Assembly (NCBI GenBank): GCA_016218915.1
Contig: JACRCQ010000072.1
Span: 62,001-126,000 of the forward strand
DNA from: Deltaproteobacteria bacterium
GTDB lineage: Bacteria > Myxococcota_A > Polyangia > Polyangiales > Polyangiaceae
Reading direction: 5' to 3'
Length of the DNA: 64,000 bases
A program made the translations under genes and the position numbers. Shown piece by piece: positions 8,292-16,889 of this stretch (the first letter of the stretch is position 1; every line of letters begins with the position of its first letter). The notes beneath the pieces are model-generated. The model was given only the letters and a program-made list of their open reading frames with translations. It did no database searches and was not told where the DNA came from.

Positions 8292-9650
8292 TCAGGCCTG
8301 CGCCACCAGATCGTGGATGGTCACGCAGTCGCAAAGGCCCCGCAAGCCATAGAAGATGGGGATCATCTTCTCTGGCCCATGCTCGCGCAGCAGGCGCAGC
8401 ACCAGGTCGGTACCGAACAGGTACGACGGCATGTAGGCACGTCCCATCAAGGCGTGCTTGGCCCACGCATCGGTGAGCTTGTCCGCGCGCTCCTGGCTCG
8501 CCAGGCAATCGCTGCGCAGCCGCCGCTTGATTTCCTCGGGCGGCATCTTCAGGGCCCACGTGTAGAACGACGCGTTGTTCTTGGCGATGTCCTCGAGCTG
8601 CGAGAGCAGCAGCCCCAGGCGCATCTCGGGATTGGGCAGCTCCTCGGGCGTGCGCACGCCGTGCGCCATGACCAGCGCAGCATTCGCAATGCCCTCGAAC
8701 AGCGTCGAGTGACGCGTGTTCATCGTCAGGATCGTGGACTCGAAGCCGAGCAGCCCGCGGTGATACTGGTTCTGGATGAACGCGAACGTGGTGACGTGAC
8801 CGGGCACGACCTCGTGCGACACCAGGTGCAGGAACTCGGCCTGCGACTTCTGGATGCTGGCGTTCAGCTCGTACTCGGCTTCGTACTCCGGCGTGCCATC
8901 CGGCTTGCGCGCCCGCCCGATGTAGTTCATCGACCCTGAGAACCACGCCTCCTTGAGCAGGATGAACTTGACGTTCGCGCGAGGCACTTGCTTGAGCTCT
9001 TCGGGGAGATGCCGCACGAAGTTGTCGAGCACGAGCGCTTCGAGCTCGGAGATCACCCTCTGGTTCGCCTTGTCGATCCCTTCGTGGCCAACCCACGTGC
9101 GCCCGCGCCACGCGTCAATCGCCTCGAGCAGCCCGCCGGAGCCGGACGGCACCTTCTCACCGAGCTGTCCCAGCAGGTCGCGTACCTGCTCGAGCTCGGC
9201 CTTGGTGCTCGCCTCGCGCGCAGGCTCTCCTGTCGACGCGATCACGCAGCGCTCATAGGCGACCGGCGGACCGTCCCCCAGAAGCTCCATCGCGAGATCC
9301 AGCTGCACGCGCATCGTGTCGGCGAGCGCGAGAACCAGGGAGCGTCGCATCGGCTCGAACGTGCTCGCATGCTTGACGATCCGGTCGATCTGGTCTGCCG
9401 GCTTCCAGGTCGCCAGGTACGAGCGGATCGCCTCGCGGTCCGGCTGTTTCGCAGACACGCCGCCCGACTTGCGCAGCTTGTCGGCAGCCTCGCCCGTGTA
9501 GCATTCAGGCAGATCCTTGCCCGAGAAGTAGCTGTCTGCGATCACCCTCCCCATGCCGCTGCGGCAGTTCACGTCGCCGCCCCACAGTGTATCGATGGCG
9601 ATGATCGCGCCCGCGACCGCCTGCTCGTAGTCGTTGAGTCTGGTGTCCAT
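8292..9650 (-). CDS. DUF885-type metallopeptidase-like protein
   Basis: 452 residues, no clear signal peptide. The key motif is SHEVVPGHVTTF near residue 277, the HExxPGH zinc-binding signature of the DUF885 family of putative gluzincin-like peptidases. Nearby FEGIANAALVMAHG fits the second helix that supplies a further ligand in this fold. The length is short relative to many DUF885 members (about 550-600 residues). The ATG at 9650 lacks a strong ribosome site. The substrate is unknown. It ends 12 bases from the stop of the converging kinase/sigma54 gene. Confidence 0.7.
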   Translation of the reverse strand: MDTRLNDYEQAVAGAIIAIDTLWGGDVNCRSGMGRVIADSYFSGKDLPECYTGEAADKLRKSGGVSAKQPDREAIRSYLATWKPADQIDRIVKHASTFEPMRRSLVLALADTMRVQLDLAMELLGDGPPVAYERCVIASTGEPAREASTKAELEQVRDLLGQLGEKVPSGSGGLLEAIDAWRGRTWVGHEGIDKANQRVISELEALVLDNFVRHLPEELKQVPRANVKFILLKEAWFSGSMNYIGRARKPDGTPEYEAEYELNASIQKSQAEFLHLVSHEVVPGHVTTFAFIQNQYHRGLLGFESTILTMNTRHSTLFEGIANAALVMAHGVRTPEELPNPEMRLGLLLSQLEDIAKNNASFYTWALKMPPEEIKRRLRSDCLASQERADKLTDAWAKHALMGRAYMPSYLFGTDLVLRLLREHGPEKMIPIFYGLRGLCDCVTIHDLVAQA

Positions 9651-9737
9651 GGTGCTCCCAGGGTCGTGGCAAGACGCGACGCGTCAAGGCTCGCTGGCCG
9701 TTCATACCGCAACCCGGGCCACGGGAGTAGCCCCGGA

Positions 9738-10514
9738 TCAGCCGTTGCGGGATCCGCCGCGGAAGATCGTGAGCAGGAAAAGGAACAGGTTGAGCACGCT
9801 CAGGTACAGCGAGATCGCAGCGCCCACCGCGTCGCCTCGCTCTTCGGGCCTGCGAAGCATCCGCGATGTGTCGAACAGGATGAACCCGCCGAACAGCAGC
9901 ACGCCCGCGCTCGCCAAGGCCAGGCCGAATGCGCTCGAGCCGATGAAGATGTTGAGCAGGATCGCGCCCAGCACCACCCAGATCCCCATCGTCAGGAAGC
10001 CGCGCAGGAACGAGAAGTCCTTGCGGCTCACCAGCGCGTACGTCGTTAGCCCAAGGAATGCAGCCGATGCCAGCAGGAACGCGTCGCGCACCGGCGACTG
10101 CGTCAGCGTGGTTCCGCTCGTTGCGGCCATTTGCGTCATCCAGATCGCAGGCGCGATCACGAGGCCGGAGATGAACCCCATGCCGAGCAGCGCTGCCACG
10201 TTGATCCCAGGCTTCAAGCGGACCGCGGATGTGCCGTACACCGAGCCCAGGAACAGCAGCCCCCCGATGATCCAGTGATTGGCGAAGAACGCGATCAGGG
10301 GCGGGACCACGACCGAGCTCCCGTTCGAGAGCACCATCGTCATCTTGGATGTCTCTGCGCCCGCATACAGGGCCGCCACTGCCCCGCCCGTGGCTGCCAC
10401 CACGCTGAGGGTGAACAACGTGTAGACCTTGCGAAGGAATGCAACCGTGTCGGCCGAGCTTGCGATCAGGCCTGCCGGCGCGGCCTGCGGATAGCGATTT
10501 TCGTAGGGGTACAT
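9738..10514 (-). CDS. Bax inhibitor-1 (BI-1/YccA) family membrane protein
   Basis: 258 residues when started at the ATG at 10514 (MYPYENRY); a GTG at 10550 would add 12 residues. After a short soluble N terminus there are about seven hydrophobic segments, starting with VYTLFTLSVVAATGGAVAAL. They include GIWVVLGAILLNIF and GVLLFGGFILFDTSRML. The FDTSRM stretch resembles the conserved C-terminal Asp-containing region of BI-1 proteins, which are pH-sensitive calcium-leak channels or modulators of membrane proteases. It stands alone between the peptidase and the sulfatase. Confidence 0.8.
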   Translation of the reverse strand: MYPYENRYPQAAPAGLIASSADTVAFLRKVYTLFTLSVVAATGGAVAALYAGAETSKMTMVLSNGSSVVVPPLIAFFANHWIIGGLLFLGSVYGTSAVRLKPGINVAALLGMGFISGLVIAPAIWMTQMAATSGTTLTQSPVRDAFLLASAAFLGLTTYALVSRKDFSFLRGFLTMGIWVVLGAILLNIFIGSSAFGLALASAGVLLFGGFILFDTSRMLRRPEERGDAVGAAISLYLSVLNLFLFLLTIFRGGSRNG

Positions 10515-10646
10515 TGCAGCAAACCCTCTTGGAACGTTCTTGGGAGCCACGATCGGGCCGTGGCCCTGATGAGATAGCCACCGCTGTGCACAAGGTCAAC
10601 CGACGGCAGTGCCCGAGAATTCCTGGACCGGGCAGTCCGCTCGCGC

Positions 10647-12734
10647 TCAGTCCTTGGATTCTGCGGTCGGCTTCTGCACTCCGATCACCCGCGACGAGAT
10701 GAACGCGTCCATCGTCTGCTTCAGCCGCTTCACATCGTCGGCCTTGGCAGGCGCAAGGTCCTGCTTCTCGTCAGGATCCGCTGCGTAGTCGAAGAGCGAC
10801 ATGCGCTCGCTTCCCGCCGCGCCGGTCACCACCAGCTTGTTCGGCGGCTCGATCCAGCACCGGATCTGCTCGCGCTCCCGGGTTCCCGGAACGCCCGCAG
10901 ACGACACCAGCACTCCGGCCGCGGCGTCGTCCGGCGGCGGCGAGCCGTCCGCCAGCTCGCGCAATGACTGTCCGACCAGCCCCTTGGGTTTGATCCCCGC
11001 AAGGTCCAGCAAGGTGGGAGCGATGTCGATGGTGCTCACCGGATCGGTCACGCGGCGCGAGGAGCCCCAGGGGAGCCGGACGATCATCGGCACGCGGACG
11101 ATCTCGTCGTAGCCCGACGCGGGATGCCCTTTGAGCCCGTGCTCGCCGAAGGCTTCGCCGTGGGTGCCGTGCACGATCCACACCGTCTTGCCGGCTCGGG
11201 CCCCGGACTGCACGCGCTCGATCAGCTTCGCGAGCTGCAGATCCTGAAACCCGATCTCAGCATCGTACCGGTCCATCTCCGCGCCGCCGAAGTCGAACTC
11301 CGCGTGCTCCAGGTACTTCTGGTGAGCATCGAACAGGTGCACCCACAGAAACAGCGGGCGCTGCTTCTTCGCGAGCTCGTCGTAGGCGCGCATCGCCTGT
11401 GCCACGGCATGCGCCGAGGTCGCCCACTTCTCCGGGTGGACCTTGCGAAACGGGCTCTCATCGTACAGCTCGAACCCCTGCCCGAATCCGCGCTCCTTGG
11501 ACAGCCACTGGAACGACACCACTGCGCCCGTCGAGTATCCGGCCTTCTGGAGCTGCTCGGCCACGGTCTCTTCGGATTCCAGCAGCGTCGGCCAGGTCCG
11601 ATCATCGCGCGCACACTGCTCCAGGTACTTTCCTGTCGCGAGCGGCGCAATCGCGGTCCGCGTCTCCGGCCCTGCCGCGTAGGCGCGCTCGAACACCGAT
11701 GCCTGCGCTGCAAACGCGTCGAGCTTGGCCGACGTGGGGCGCTTGTAGCCGTAGACCCCAAAGTGATCCGCACGCGCGGAGTCGAGCGACACCACGATGA
11801 TGTCCGGCTTGTCCGCTGGCTTGCCGCCGGTGCGCGCACCTTCGTCTCCGTCTGGCGCGCGTGGCGCGCGGGCCTGCGTGGAGCCGCCCAGTGGAGCCGA
11901 AGGGTTCGGCGCAGACGAAGCAGAGCCCAGAGGCGCTGCGCTGCCAGCTCCGATCATGCCAAGCATCGGCGCGAGCAGCGGCGCTCTGGATGCGCCCGGT
12001 GCCCCTCCGCGGGCGATGCCAGGAGCGAACAGCATGCCCGCTGCCACGAGAAGCACGAAGAGCCCTGCAGATGCAGGCGTTGCCAGCTTCGAGTACGGCC
12101 AGGGGATCCGCACACGCGACGCGAACAGGGCAAACAGCGTCGCCGCCAGGCTGTCCCAGGCGAGCACGGATGCAGGCGCTGGCTCTGCTCCAGCCGGCGC
12201 CTTGGTGGCGGCGCGGGTGGCGAGCAGGATCACCCCAGCGCACACCGCGGCAATGCCCCATACCACCGCGCGTCGCTCGAGCAGCTGTCGGCTCACCTGC
12301 GCAAGCCGCAGGATCACCACGCCGCACGCGATCACCGCGATCGCCCCCACGATCCCGAAGGTCGCGCCGCCCAGGCCCCGGTGGTGCGTGCCCGCATGGA
12401 GGATCGAGCCGAACAGGGTCAGGCCGACCGACGACGCTGCGGCCCACAACGCAAGGACCGAGACCGCGAAGGAGCGCTTCCCAGCATCAGGCTGCACCCG
12501 ACCCAAGGCCCACCCCACTCCCCGGAGAGCAGCGACCGCCAGCAGCGTCGGCAGGAGCATCAGAGCGACCGATGCGAGCCAGGACGGGACCCAGCCGTTG
12601 TCCGACTGGGCGCTCACACGCGAGGCCTGGACCACGGAGCACGCACCTGCGGCGACGATGGCGCCGACCAGGACCTCTCCTGCGGACCTGGACCAGGTCT
12701 CACCAACACCGGGAACTCGAGCGGGATCTGCCAC
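10647..12734 (-). CDS. Membrane-anchored sulfatase/phosphoglycerol-transferase-like enzyme
   Basis: 695 residues from a GTG at 12734 preceded by GGAG at 4 bases. The N-terminal ~270 residues hold about six hydrophobic helices. A Ser/Ala/Pro-rich linker leads to an alkaline-phosphatase-superfamily sulfatase domain. It carries PDIIVVSLDSARADHFGVYG (metal site), AAGPETRTAIAPLATGKYLE at the nucleophile region, and WIVHGTHGEAFGEHGLKGH (metal ligands). The C-x-P-x-R formylglycine motif is absent. A Thr near the nucleophile position is as expected of LtaS-type phosphoglycerol or phosphoethanolamine transferases rather than true sulfatases. It probably acts on envelope glycans or lipids at the periplasmic face. 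Confidence 0.78.
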   Translation of the reverse strand: MADPARVPGVGETWSRSAGEVLVGAIVAAGACSVVQASRVSAQSDNGWVPSWLASVALMLLPTLLAVAALRGVGWALGRVQPDAGKRSFAVSVLALWAAASSVGLTLFGSILHAGTHHRGLGGATFGIVGAIAVIACGVVILRLAQVSRQLLERRAVVWGIAAVCAGVILLATRAATKAPAGAEPAPASVLAWDSLAATLFALFASRVRIPWPYSKLATPASAGLFVLLVAAGMLFAPGIARGGAPGASRAPLLAPMLGMIGAGSAAPLGSASSAPNPSAPLGGSTQARAPRAPDGDEGARTGGKPADKPDIIVVSLDSARADHFGVYGYKRPTSAKLDAFAAQASVFERAYAAGPETRTAIAPLATGKYLEQCARDDRTWPTLLESEETVAEQLQKAGYSTGAVVSFQWLSKERGFGQGFELYDESPFRKVHPEKWATSAHAVAQAMRAYDELAKKQRPLFLWVHLFDAHQKYLEHAEFDFGGAEMDRYDAEIGFQDLQLAKLIERVQSGARAGKTVWIVHGTHGEAFGEHGLKGHPASGYDEIVRVPMIVRLPWGSSRRVTDPVSTIDIAPTLLDLAGIKPKGLVGQSLRELADGSPPPDDAAAGVLVSSAGVPGTREREQIRCWIEPPNKLVVTGAAGSERMSLFDYAADPDEKQDLAPAKADDVKRLKQTMDAFISSRVIGVQKPTAESKD

Positions 12735-12779
12735 GCGCTCCGCATACCAGCCGCGGGCAGTCCGGGCAAAAGGAACGCA

Positions 12780-12858
12780 CGGGAGACCCCGGGGGGCTAC
12801 CTTGCAGGGCAGAGGATTTCACAGGGAGAAGGGAGGTCGGGAGGGGGATTTGCAGCTC
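12780..12858 (-). repeat. ~80-bp intergenic repeat, copy 1 (inverted)
   Basis: This segment is the reverse complement of the copy at 13076-13156, with small gaps. Shared blocks, read on the minus strand, are GAGCTGCAAATCC, CCCGACCTCCC, a TCTCCC block, CCTCTGCCCTGCAAGGTAG and GGGGTCTCCC. It lies just upstream of the sulfatase start. Confidence 0.8.
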
Positions 12859-12970
12859 ATTGTACGTGCGTCGCTCCTTGGAGCCTGCCGAGCTTCATGG
12901 TCGGCCGTTCGGCGACAACCGATGGATCAGATTCCGGTTCCGACGATACCGTTCGCGGATCGCACAGCGA

Positions 12971-13057
12971 GAGCTGCCCCAAGCACATGACCCTGCCGAC
13001 GTCCGATCTCCCCATGGACCTCTATACCTGCAAGGTAGCCCCCCCAGGGTATCCCCC
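12971..13057 (+). repeat. ~80-bp intergenic repeat, copy 2 (diverged)
   Basis: This copy is more diverged but keeps the ends and core: GAGCTGC at the left, GACGTCCGATCTCCCC in the middle, ACCTGCAAGGTAGCCCCC, and AGGGTATCCCCC at the right. It has the same orientation as copy 3, which starts 18 bases later. Confidence 0.65.
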
Positions 13058-13075
13058 AAGCCCAGCGCGCTCATC

Positions 13076-13156
13076 GAGCTACAAATCCTCTGCTCCCGAC
13101 CTCCCATCTCCCAGTGAACCTCTCTGCCCTGCAAGGTAGACCCCTAGGGTTTCCCG
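13076..13156 (+). repeat. ~80-bp intergenic repeat, copy 3
   Basis: It begins GAGCTACAAATCC and continues CCCGACCTCCCATCTCCC, CTCTGCCCTGCAAGGTAGA and CCCCTAGGGTTTCCCGC. It is nearly identical to the reverse complement of copy 1. With copies 1 and 2 it fills most of the 428-base gene-free stretch 12735-13162. No open frame, tRNA or transposase remnant is seen there. Confidence 0.8.
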
Positions 13157-13162
13157 CAAGAA

Positions 13163-14212
13163 TCAGGCGTTGGAAAAGTCGAGCCGTAGCCTGCGAAGCT
13201 GCGAATCGCTGAGATAGCCGTGGTGGACGTACCACTTGACCGCTCGCACGAGCATCTCACGGGCGGATCGGTGCTTGTAGCCAAGCTCTTTCTCGGCCTT
13301 TGCGCTCGATACCCACGCATAGCGACCGACGAAGTCGCGCGCGAGCTTGTAGGTCAGGGGAGGATCGCCGCCGAAGATACGCGCGCTTGCCTCCATGATC
13401 CGGCCCATGAGCATCGCAGTGCCGCGCGAGGACTTGGCGCCAGGCCCGCGAAGCCCGGTGATGGACGCCAGGATGTTGAACATCTGCTCGAGCGTGATGT
13501 TGTCGCCACCCAGGATGTAGCGCTGTCCGATGCGCCCCTTCTCCAGCGCTCCGAGGTGCCCTGCCGCCACGTCGTCGACATCCACGACGTTCATGCCCCC
13601 TTCGGACGTCGGAAACCGGAACGGCATCTGCCAGCGCAGGAACTTGAGAATGGACTCGCCCGAAGGCGTGGGCTTCCAGTCTCCAGGCCCGAAGATCCCG
13701 GCCGGATTCACGACCACCAAGGGCATGTCCTGGTCCACGTATCCGAGCGCGACCTCTTCGGCGCGGCGCTTTGCCACGATGTAGGCCTCGGAATCCTCGA
13801 GATTGAACTCGGTTTCCTCGTCCATCGGCTCCTGGCCGTCGCTCACCCCCACCGCCGCCACGCTCGAGGTGACGACCACCTTCTTCAGGTCGCGCTTGCG
13901 CGCAGCCTCGAGGGTCGCACGGGTCCCTTCGATCGCACCGTCAAAGATCTCCTTCGGATCCCGGGCGAACATCTTGAACACAGCGGCCAGGTGAAGGAGC
14001 CGGTCACAGCCTGCCAGGGCGCGGAAGACGTCGTGCTCGATCCGGACATCGCCATGCACGACTTCGTACTTGCCCGCAGGGATCCCCTTGAGCGCGCCGA
14101 GGGAGCTGCCTGGGCGAACCAGGAGCCGAAGCGGATACCCCTGCTCGACCATGATTCGCGCGAGCCGCGAGCCGAGGAAGCCTGAAGCCCCGGTCAGAAG
14201 AACCTTGCCCAT
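13163..14212 (-). CDS. NAD(P)-dependent epimerase/dehydratase (extended SDR, HpnA/DFR-like)
   Basis: 349 residues. The N-terminal Rossmann motif is LLTGASGFLGSRLA (residues about 4-17), followed by HGDVR and LLHLAAVF. The catalytic Ser region is VVTSSVAAVG and the Tyr-x3-Lys pair is AYIVAKRRAEE. NPAGIFGPGDWKPTPSG and a C-terminal WVSSAKAEKELGYKHRSARE segment are typical of dihydroflavonol-reductase-like and hopanoid-associated (HpnA) epimerases. It therefore probably acts on a nucleotide sugar or a ketone, using NAD(P). No hopanoid genes are nearby, so the substrate is open. The ATG at 14212 has no clear ribosome site. Confidence 0.82.
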   Translation of the reverse strand: MGKVLLTGASGFLGSRLARIMVEQGYPLRLLVRPGSSLGALKGIPAGKYEVVHGDVRIEHDVFRALAGCDRLLHLAAVFKMFARDPKEIFDGAIEGTRATLEAARKRDLKKVVVTSSVAAVGVSDGQEPMDEETEFNLEDSEAYIVAKRRAEEVALGYVDQDMPLVVVNPAGIFGPGDWKPTPSGESILKFLRWQMPFRFPTSEGGMNVVDVDDVAAGHLGALEKGRIGQRYILGGDNITLEQMFNILASITGLRGPGAKSSRGTAMLMGRIMEASARIFGGDPPLTYKLARDFVGRYAWVSSAKAEKELGYKHRSAREMLVRAVKWYVHHGYLSDSQLRRLRLDFSNA

Positions 14213-14306
14213 GGCTGTGGGTTATCACGATCAGCGTGCGGGCGGGCGAGGCCGGTGCTGGAACTTGGCCCCAACCCCCCGATCTTGCGACAAATCCGGA
14301 TCGGCC

Positions 14307-16889
14307 ATGACCGTAGCGGACAACTCAGAAACCGAGCTCGTCGTCCTGCGCAAGACCGCACAGGATATGGCGCAGACCCGCAAGGAGCGGCTCAACACCG
14401 CCCACTTGCTCGCAGCCATCGCCTTTCGGATCAGTCCGGCGGCGGAATTGCTGCGGGAGCGTCGATTGGACGTGGACACCCTTGCCCGGGTGGCTCGCGC
14501 CTCCAACGAGAGCGAGAAGGATCCGATCGGCAACGCTATGCGGCGCGCCAGCGAGCTGGCTCGCTCGTCCGGCACGCGCGAGCCAGCCGCGATCCACCTG
14601 CTGGTGGCCCTGGCGTCCAACCGAAAAAGCGGGGCCTTCCGCGCTCTGGAGCAGTGCGGCGTGGACGTCGCCCGGCTTCGGACAGCAGCGATCCAGATCG
14701 CTGGCGGCATGATCGAGCCGCGCCGAAGCTCGTCGCACGAGCTTCAGTCCCGCGGCGCCTCTGCCCCGAACAACGCGCCAGCTCCTTCGTCTGCTCGCCC
14801 TCCGGCGCGACCCCCAGCCCAGGGCGTGATCGTTCCCTTGCTTCCCCCGGTCGCCATGTCGCAGTCGCCCGCGGCTCGTCGGGCTGGCGGGCCAGCTCGC
14901 GTCGAGGCCCCTGCGGAACAGGTCACCTTCGAGCTGCCGCGCAAGGCCGAGAGCCCAGCCTCGCCCAAGCACGCCGAGCCGGCGACCCCGCCGACCCGGT
15001 CTCGGACTGCAGCGCGACGTCGCAGCGCGCGCGGCGCGCCGGCCGCGCCTGCGACCCTGGATCCCAGCCGGTTCGAGCTGGAACAGCACAAGTTCCCTGT
15101 GCTCAGCGCGATCGGAGTCAACCTCACGCTCGCCGCAGCACGCCAGGAGCTGGAGCCGGTCGTCGCTCGCGACGTCGAGATCGATCAGACCCTCGATGTC
15201 CTGGCCCGACGCAGGGCCAACAACCCATGCCTGGTGGGGCCCATGGGCGTGGGCAAGTCGAGCGTGGCGCGCGGGCTCGCGATGCGGATCGCTGCGGCAC
15301 GCGACGTTCGCACGCTCGATGACCGGATTCTGGTCGAGCTGCCGCTCGCCCGGCTGCTGTCCAATTCCATGCGCGGCGCACTCCCGGAGCGGTTCGCCTC
15401 CATCTGCAAGGAGGTGCGGGAAAGCAAGGGTCGCGTGGTGCTGCTGCTCGACGACGTGCACCAGCTGCTGGCAGGCGATGCGGCGATGGAGCTGGGCGGC
15501 GACGTGCGGGCAGCGCTCGGCACAGGCGATCTGCCCATGATCGCGACAGCCACCGCGGACGAGTACAAGCGGGTCATCGAGTCGGATCCATCCCTTGCGA
15601 CGTGCTTTTCGCCGATCGAGATCGACGAGCCGACGCAAGACCACGCGATCGAGATGCTGCAGGCCGCGAGCCCTTCCCTGGAGAGCCACCACAGCGTGAG
15701 CATCTCGCGTGATGCGATCTCGTCGGCCGTGAGCTGGTCGGTCCGGTATCTGCCTGGACGCGCCCTGCCTGACAAGGCTCTCTCGGTGCTGGACCTGGCA
15801 TGTGCGAGATCGCGCAGGCGCGCTCGCACCACGCTCGGAGCCGAGGCTGTGGCCGAGGTCGTGGCGGAGATGGCCGACATGCCGGTCGAGCGTCTGCTGG
15901 AGACCGATCGGGATCGCATGCTGTCGCTCGAAAAGCTCCTGGGACAGCGCGTGGTGGGCCACGACGAGGCGCTGCAGCGCATCGCGCTGATCCTGCGCCG
16001 CAACGCCGCGGGTCTGCGCGGACGGCGTCCCATCGGCTCGTTCCTTCTGCTCGGCCCCACAGGCGTGGGCAAGACCGAGACCGCCAAGGCGATCGCAGAG
16101 GCGCTGTTCCATTCTGCCGACGCGATGACGCGGCTGGATCTGTCGGAGTTCGCAGAGCCGCATTCGCTCGCAAGGCTGATCGGCGCACCTCCCGGCTACG
16201 TCGGGCACGAGCATGGCGGGCAGCTCACCGAGGCGATCCGCAGGCGTCCCTACCAGGTCGTGCTGCTCGACGAGATCGAGAAGGCGAATCGCGACGTGCT
16301 CGAGGCGTTCCTGCAGGTGCTCGACGAGGGGCGCATGACCGATGGTCGCGGTCGCACGGTCGACATGACCAACACGGTGATCGTGATGACTTCGAATCTG
16401 GGCTCAGGCGAGGCGGCCGAGGCTTCACGCGCGCGCAGCATCGGCTTCTCGCGCAAGACCTCGGCGAGCGATCGCGAGATCGAAACCGTGGTGGTGGGTG
16501 CGGCGCGAGGCGCGCTCCCGCCCGAGCTCTATAACCGGATCGACGAAGTGATCCCGTTCGCGCCTCTGTCCCGGGAGCACGTGCGTGAAGTGGCGTCGAG
16601 GCTCCTGGCAGCGCTCAGCAAGCAGCTCGAGTCAGCCAGGAAGGTGCGCCTGGTATTCGACGGCGAAGCGATCGAAGCGCTGCTCGACCTGGGTGGCTTC
16701 GATCCAGCGTTCGGCGCAAGGCCGATGAAGCGCACGATCGCCCGGCTGGTGGAAGCGCCGATCGCCGAGATCATCCTGCGCGAGCAGATCCCGGAAGGGG
16801 GAAGCCTGCGGCTGCATCGTCGCGCCGACGGCTCGATCGGGCTCGAAGCGATCAAGGCTCGTTCTGCTGCACACATGCACCTGAGCTAG
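14307..16889 (+). CDS. ClpA/ClpC-type double-AAA+ ATPase
   Basis: 860 residues from the ATG at 14307. The N-terminal Clp repeat domain (about 1-140; NTAHLLAAIAFR, AIHLLVALASN) is followed by an unusually long Ala/Pro/Ser-rich linker (about 145-260). AAA1 has Walker A GPMGVGKSS (about 310) and VVLLLDDVHQL. AAA2 has GPTGVGKTETA (about 582), GAPPGYVGHEHGG, VVLLDEIEKA and the sensor VIVMTSNLGS. No long ClpB-type middle coiled coil is present, so it resembles ClpA/ClpC unfoldases that feed a protease. A clear ClpP-binding loop (IGF/L) is not certain; RSIGF occurs after sensor 1. Its last 38 bases overlap the converging SUMF1-like gene. Confidence 0.88.
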   Translation: MTVADNSETELVVLRKTAQDMAQTRKERLNTAHLLAAIAFRISPAAELLRERRLDVDTLARVARASNESEKDPIGNAMRRASELARSSGTREPAAIHLLVALASNRKSGAFRALEQCGVDVARLRTAAIQIAGGMIEPRRSSSHELQSRGASAPNNAPAPSSARPPARPPAQGVIVPLLPPVAMSQSPAARRAGGPARVEAPAEQVTFELPRKAESPASPKHAEPATPPTRSRTAARRRSARGAPAAPATLDPSRFELEQHKFPVLSAIGVNLTLAAARQELEPVVARDVEIDQTLDVLARRRANNPCLVGPMGVGKSSVARGLAMRIAAARDVRTLDDRILVELPLARLLSNSMRGALPERFASICKEVRESKGRVVLLLDDVHQLLAGDAAMELGGDVRAALGTGDLPMIATATADEYKRVIESDPSLATCFSPIEIDEPTQDHAIEMLQAASPSLESHHSVSISRDAISSAVSWSVRYLPGRALPDKALSVLDLACARSRRRARTTLGAEAVAEVVAEMADMPVERLLETDRDRMLSLEKLLGQRVVGHDEALQRIALILRRNAAGLRGRRPIGSFLLLGPTGVGKTETAKAIAEALFHSADAMTRLDLSEFAEPHSLARLIGAPPGYVGHEHGGQLTEAIRRRPYQVVLLDEIEKANRDVLEAFLQVLDEGRMTDGRGRTVDMTNTVIVMTSNLGSGEAAEASRARSIGFSRKTSASDREIETVVVGAARGALPPELYNRIDEVIPFAPLSREHVREVASRLLAALSKQLESARKVRLVFDGEAIEALLDLGGFDPAFGARPMKRTIARLVEAPIAEIILREQIPEGGSLRLHRRADGSIGLEAIKARSAAHMHLS

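Noticed and set aside
14213..14306. Possible heat-shock (sigma32-type) promoter before the Clp ATPase gene
   Set aside because: CTTGGCC and CCCCGATCTT occur, but only 7-8 bases apart and with poor matches.
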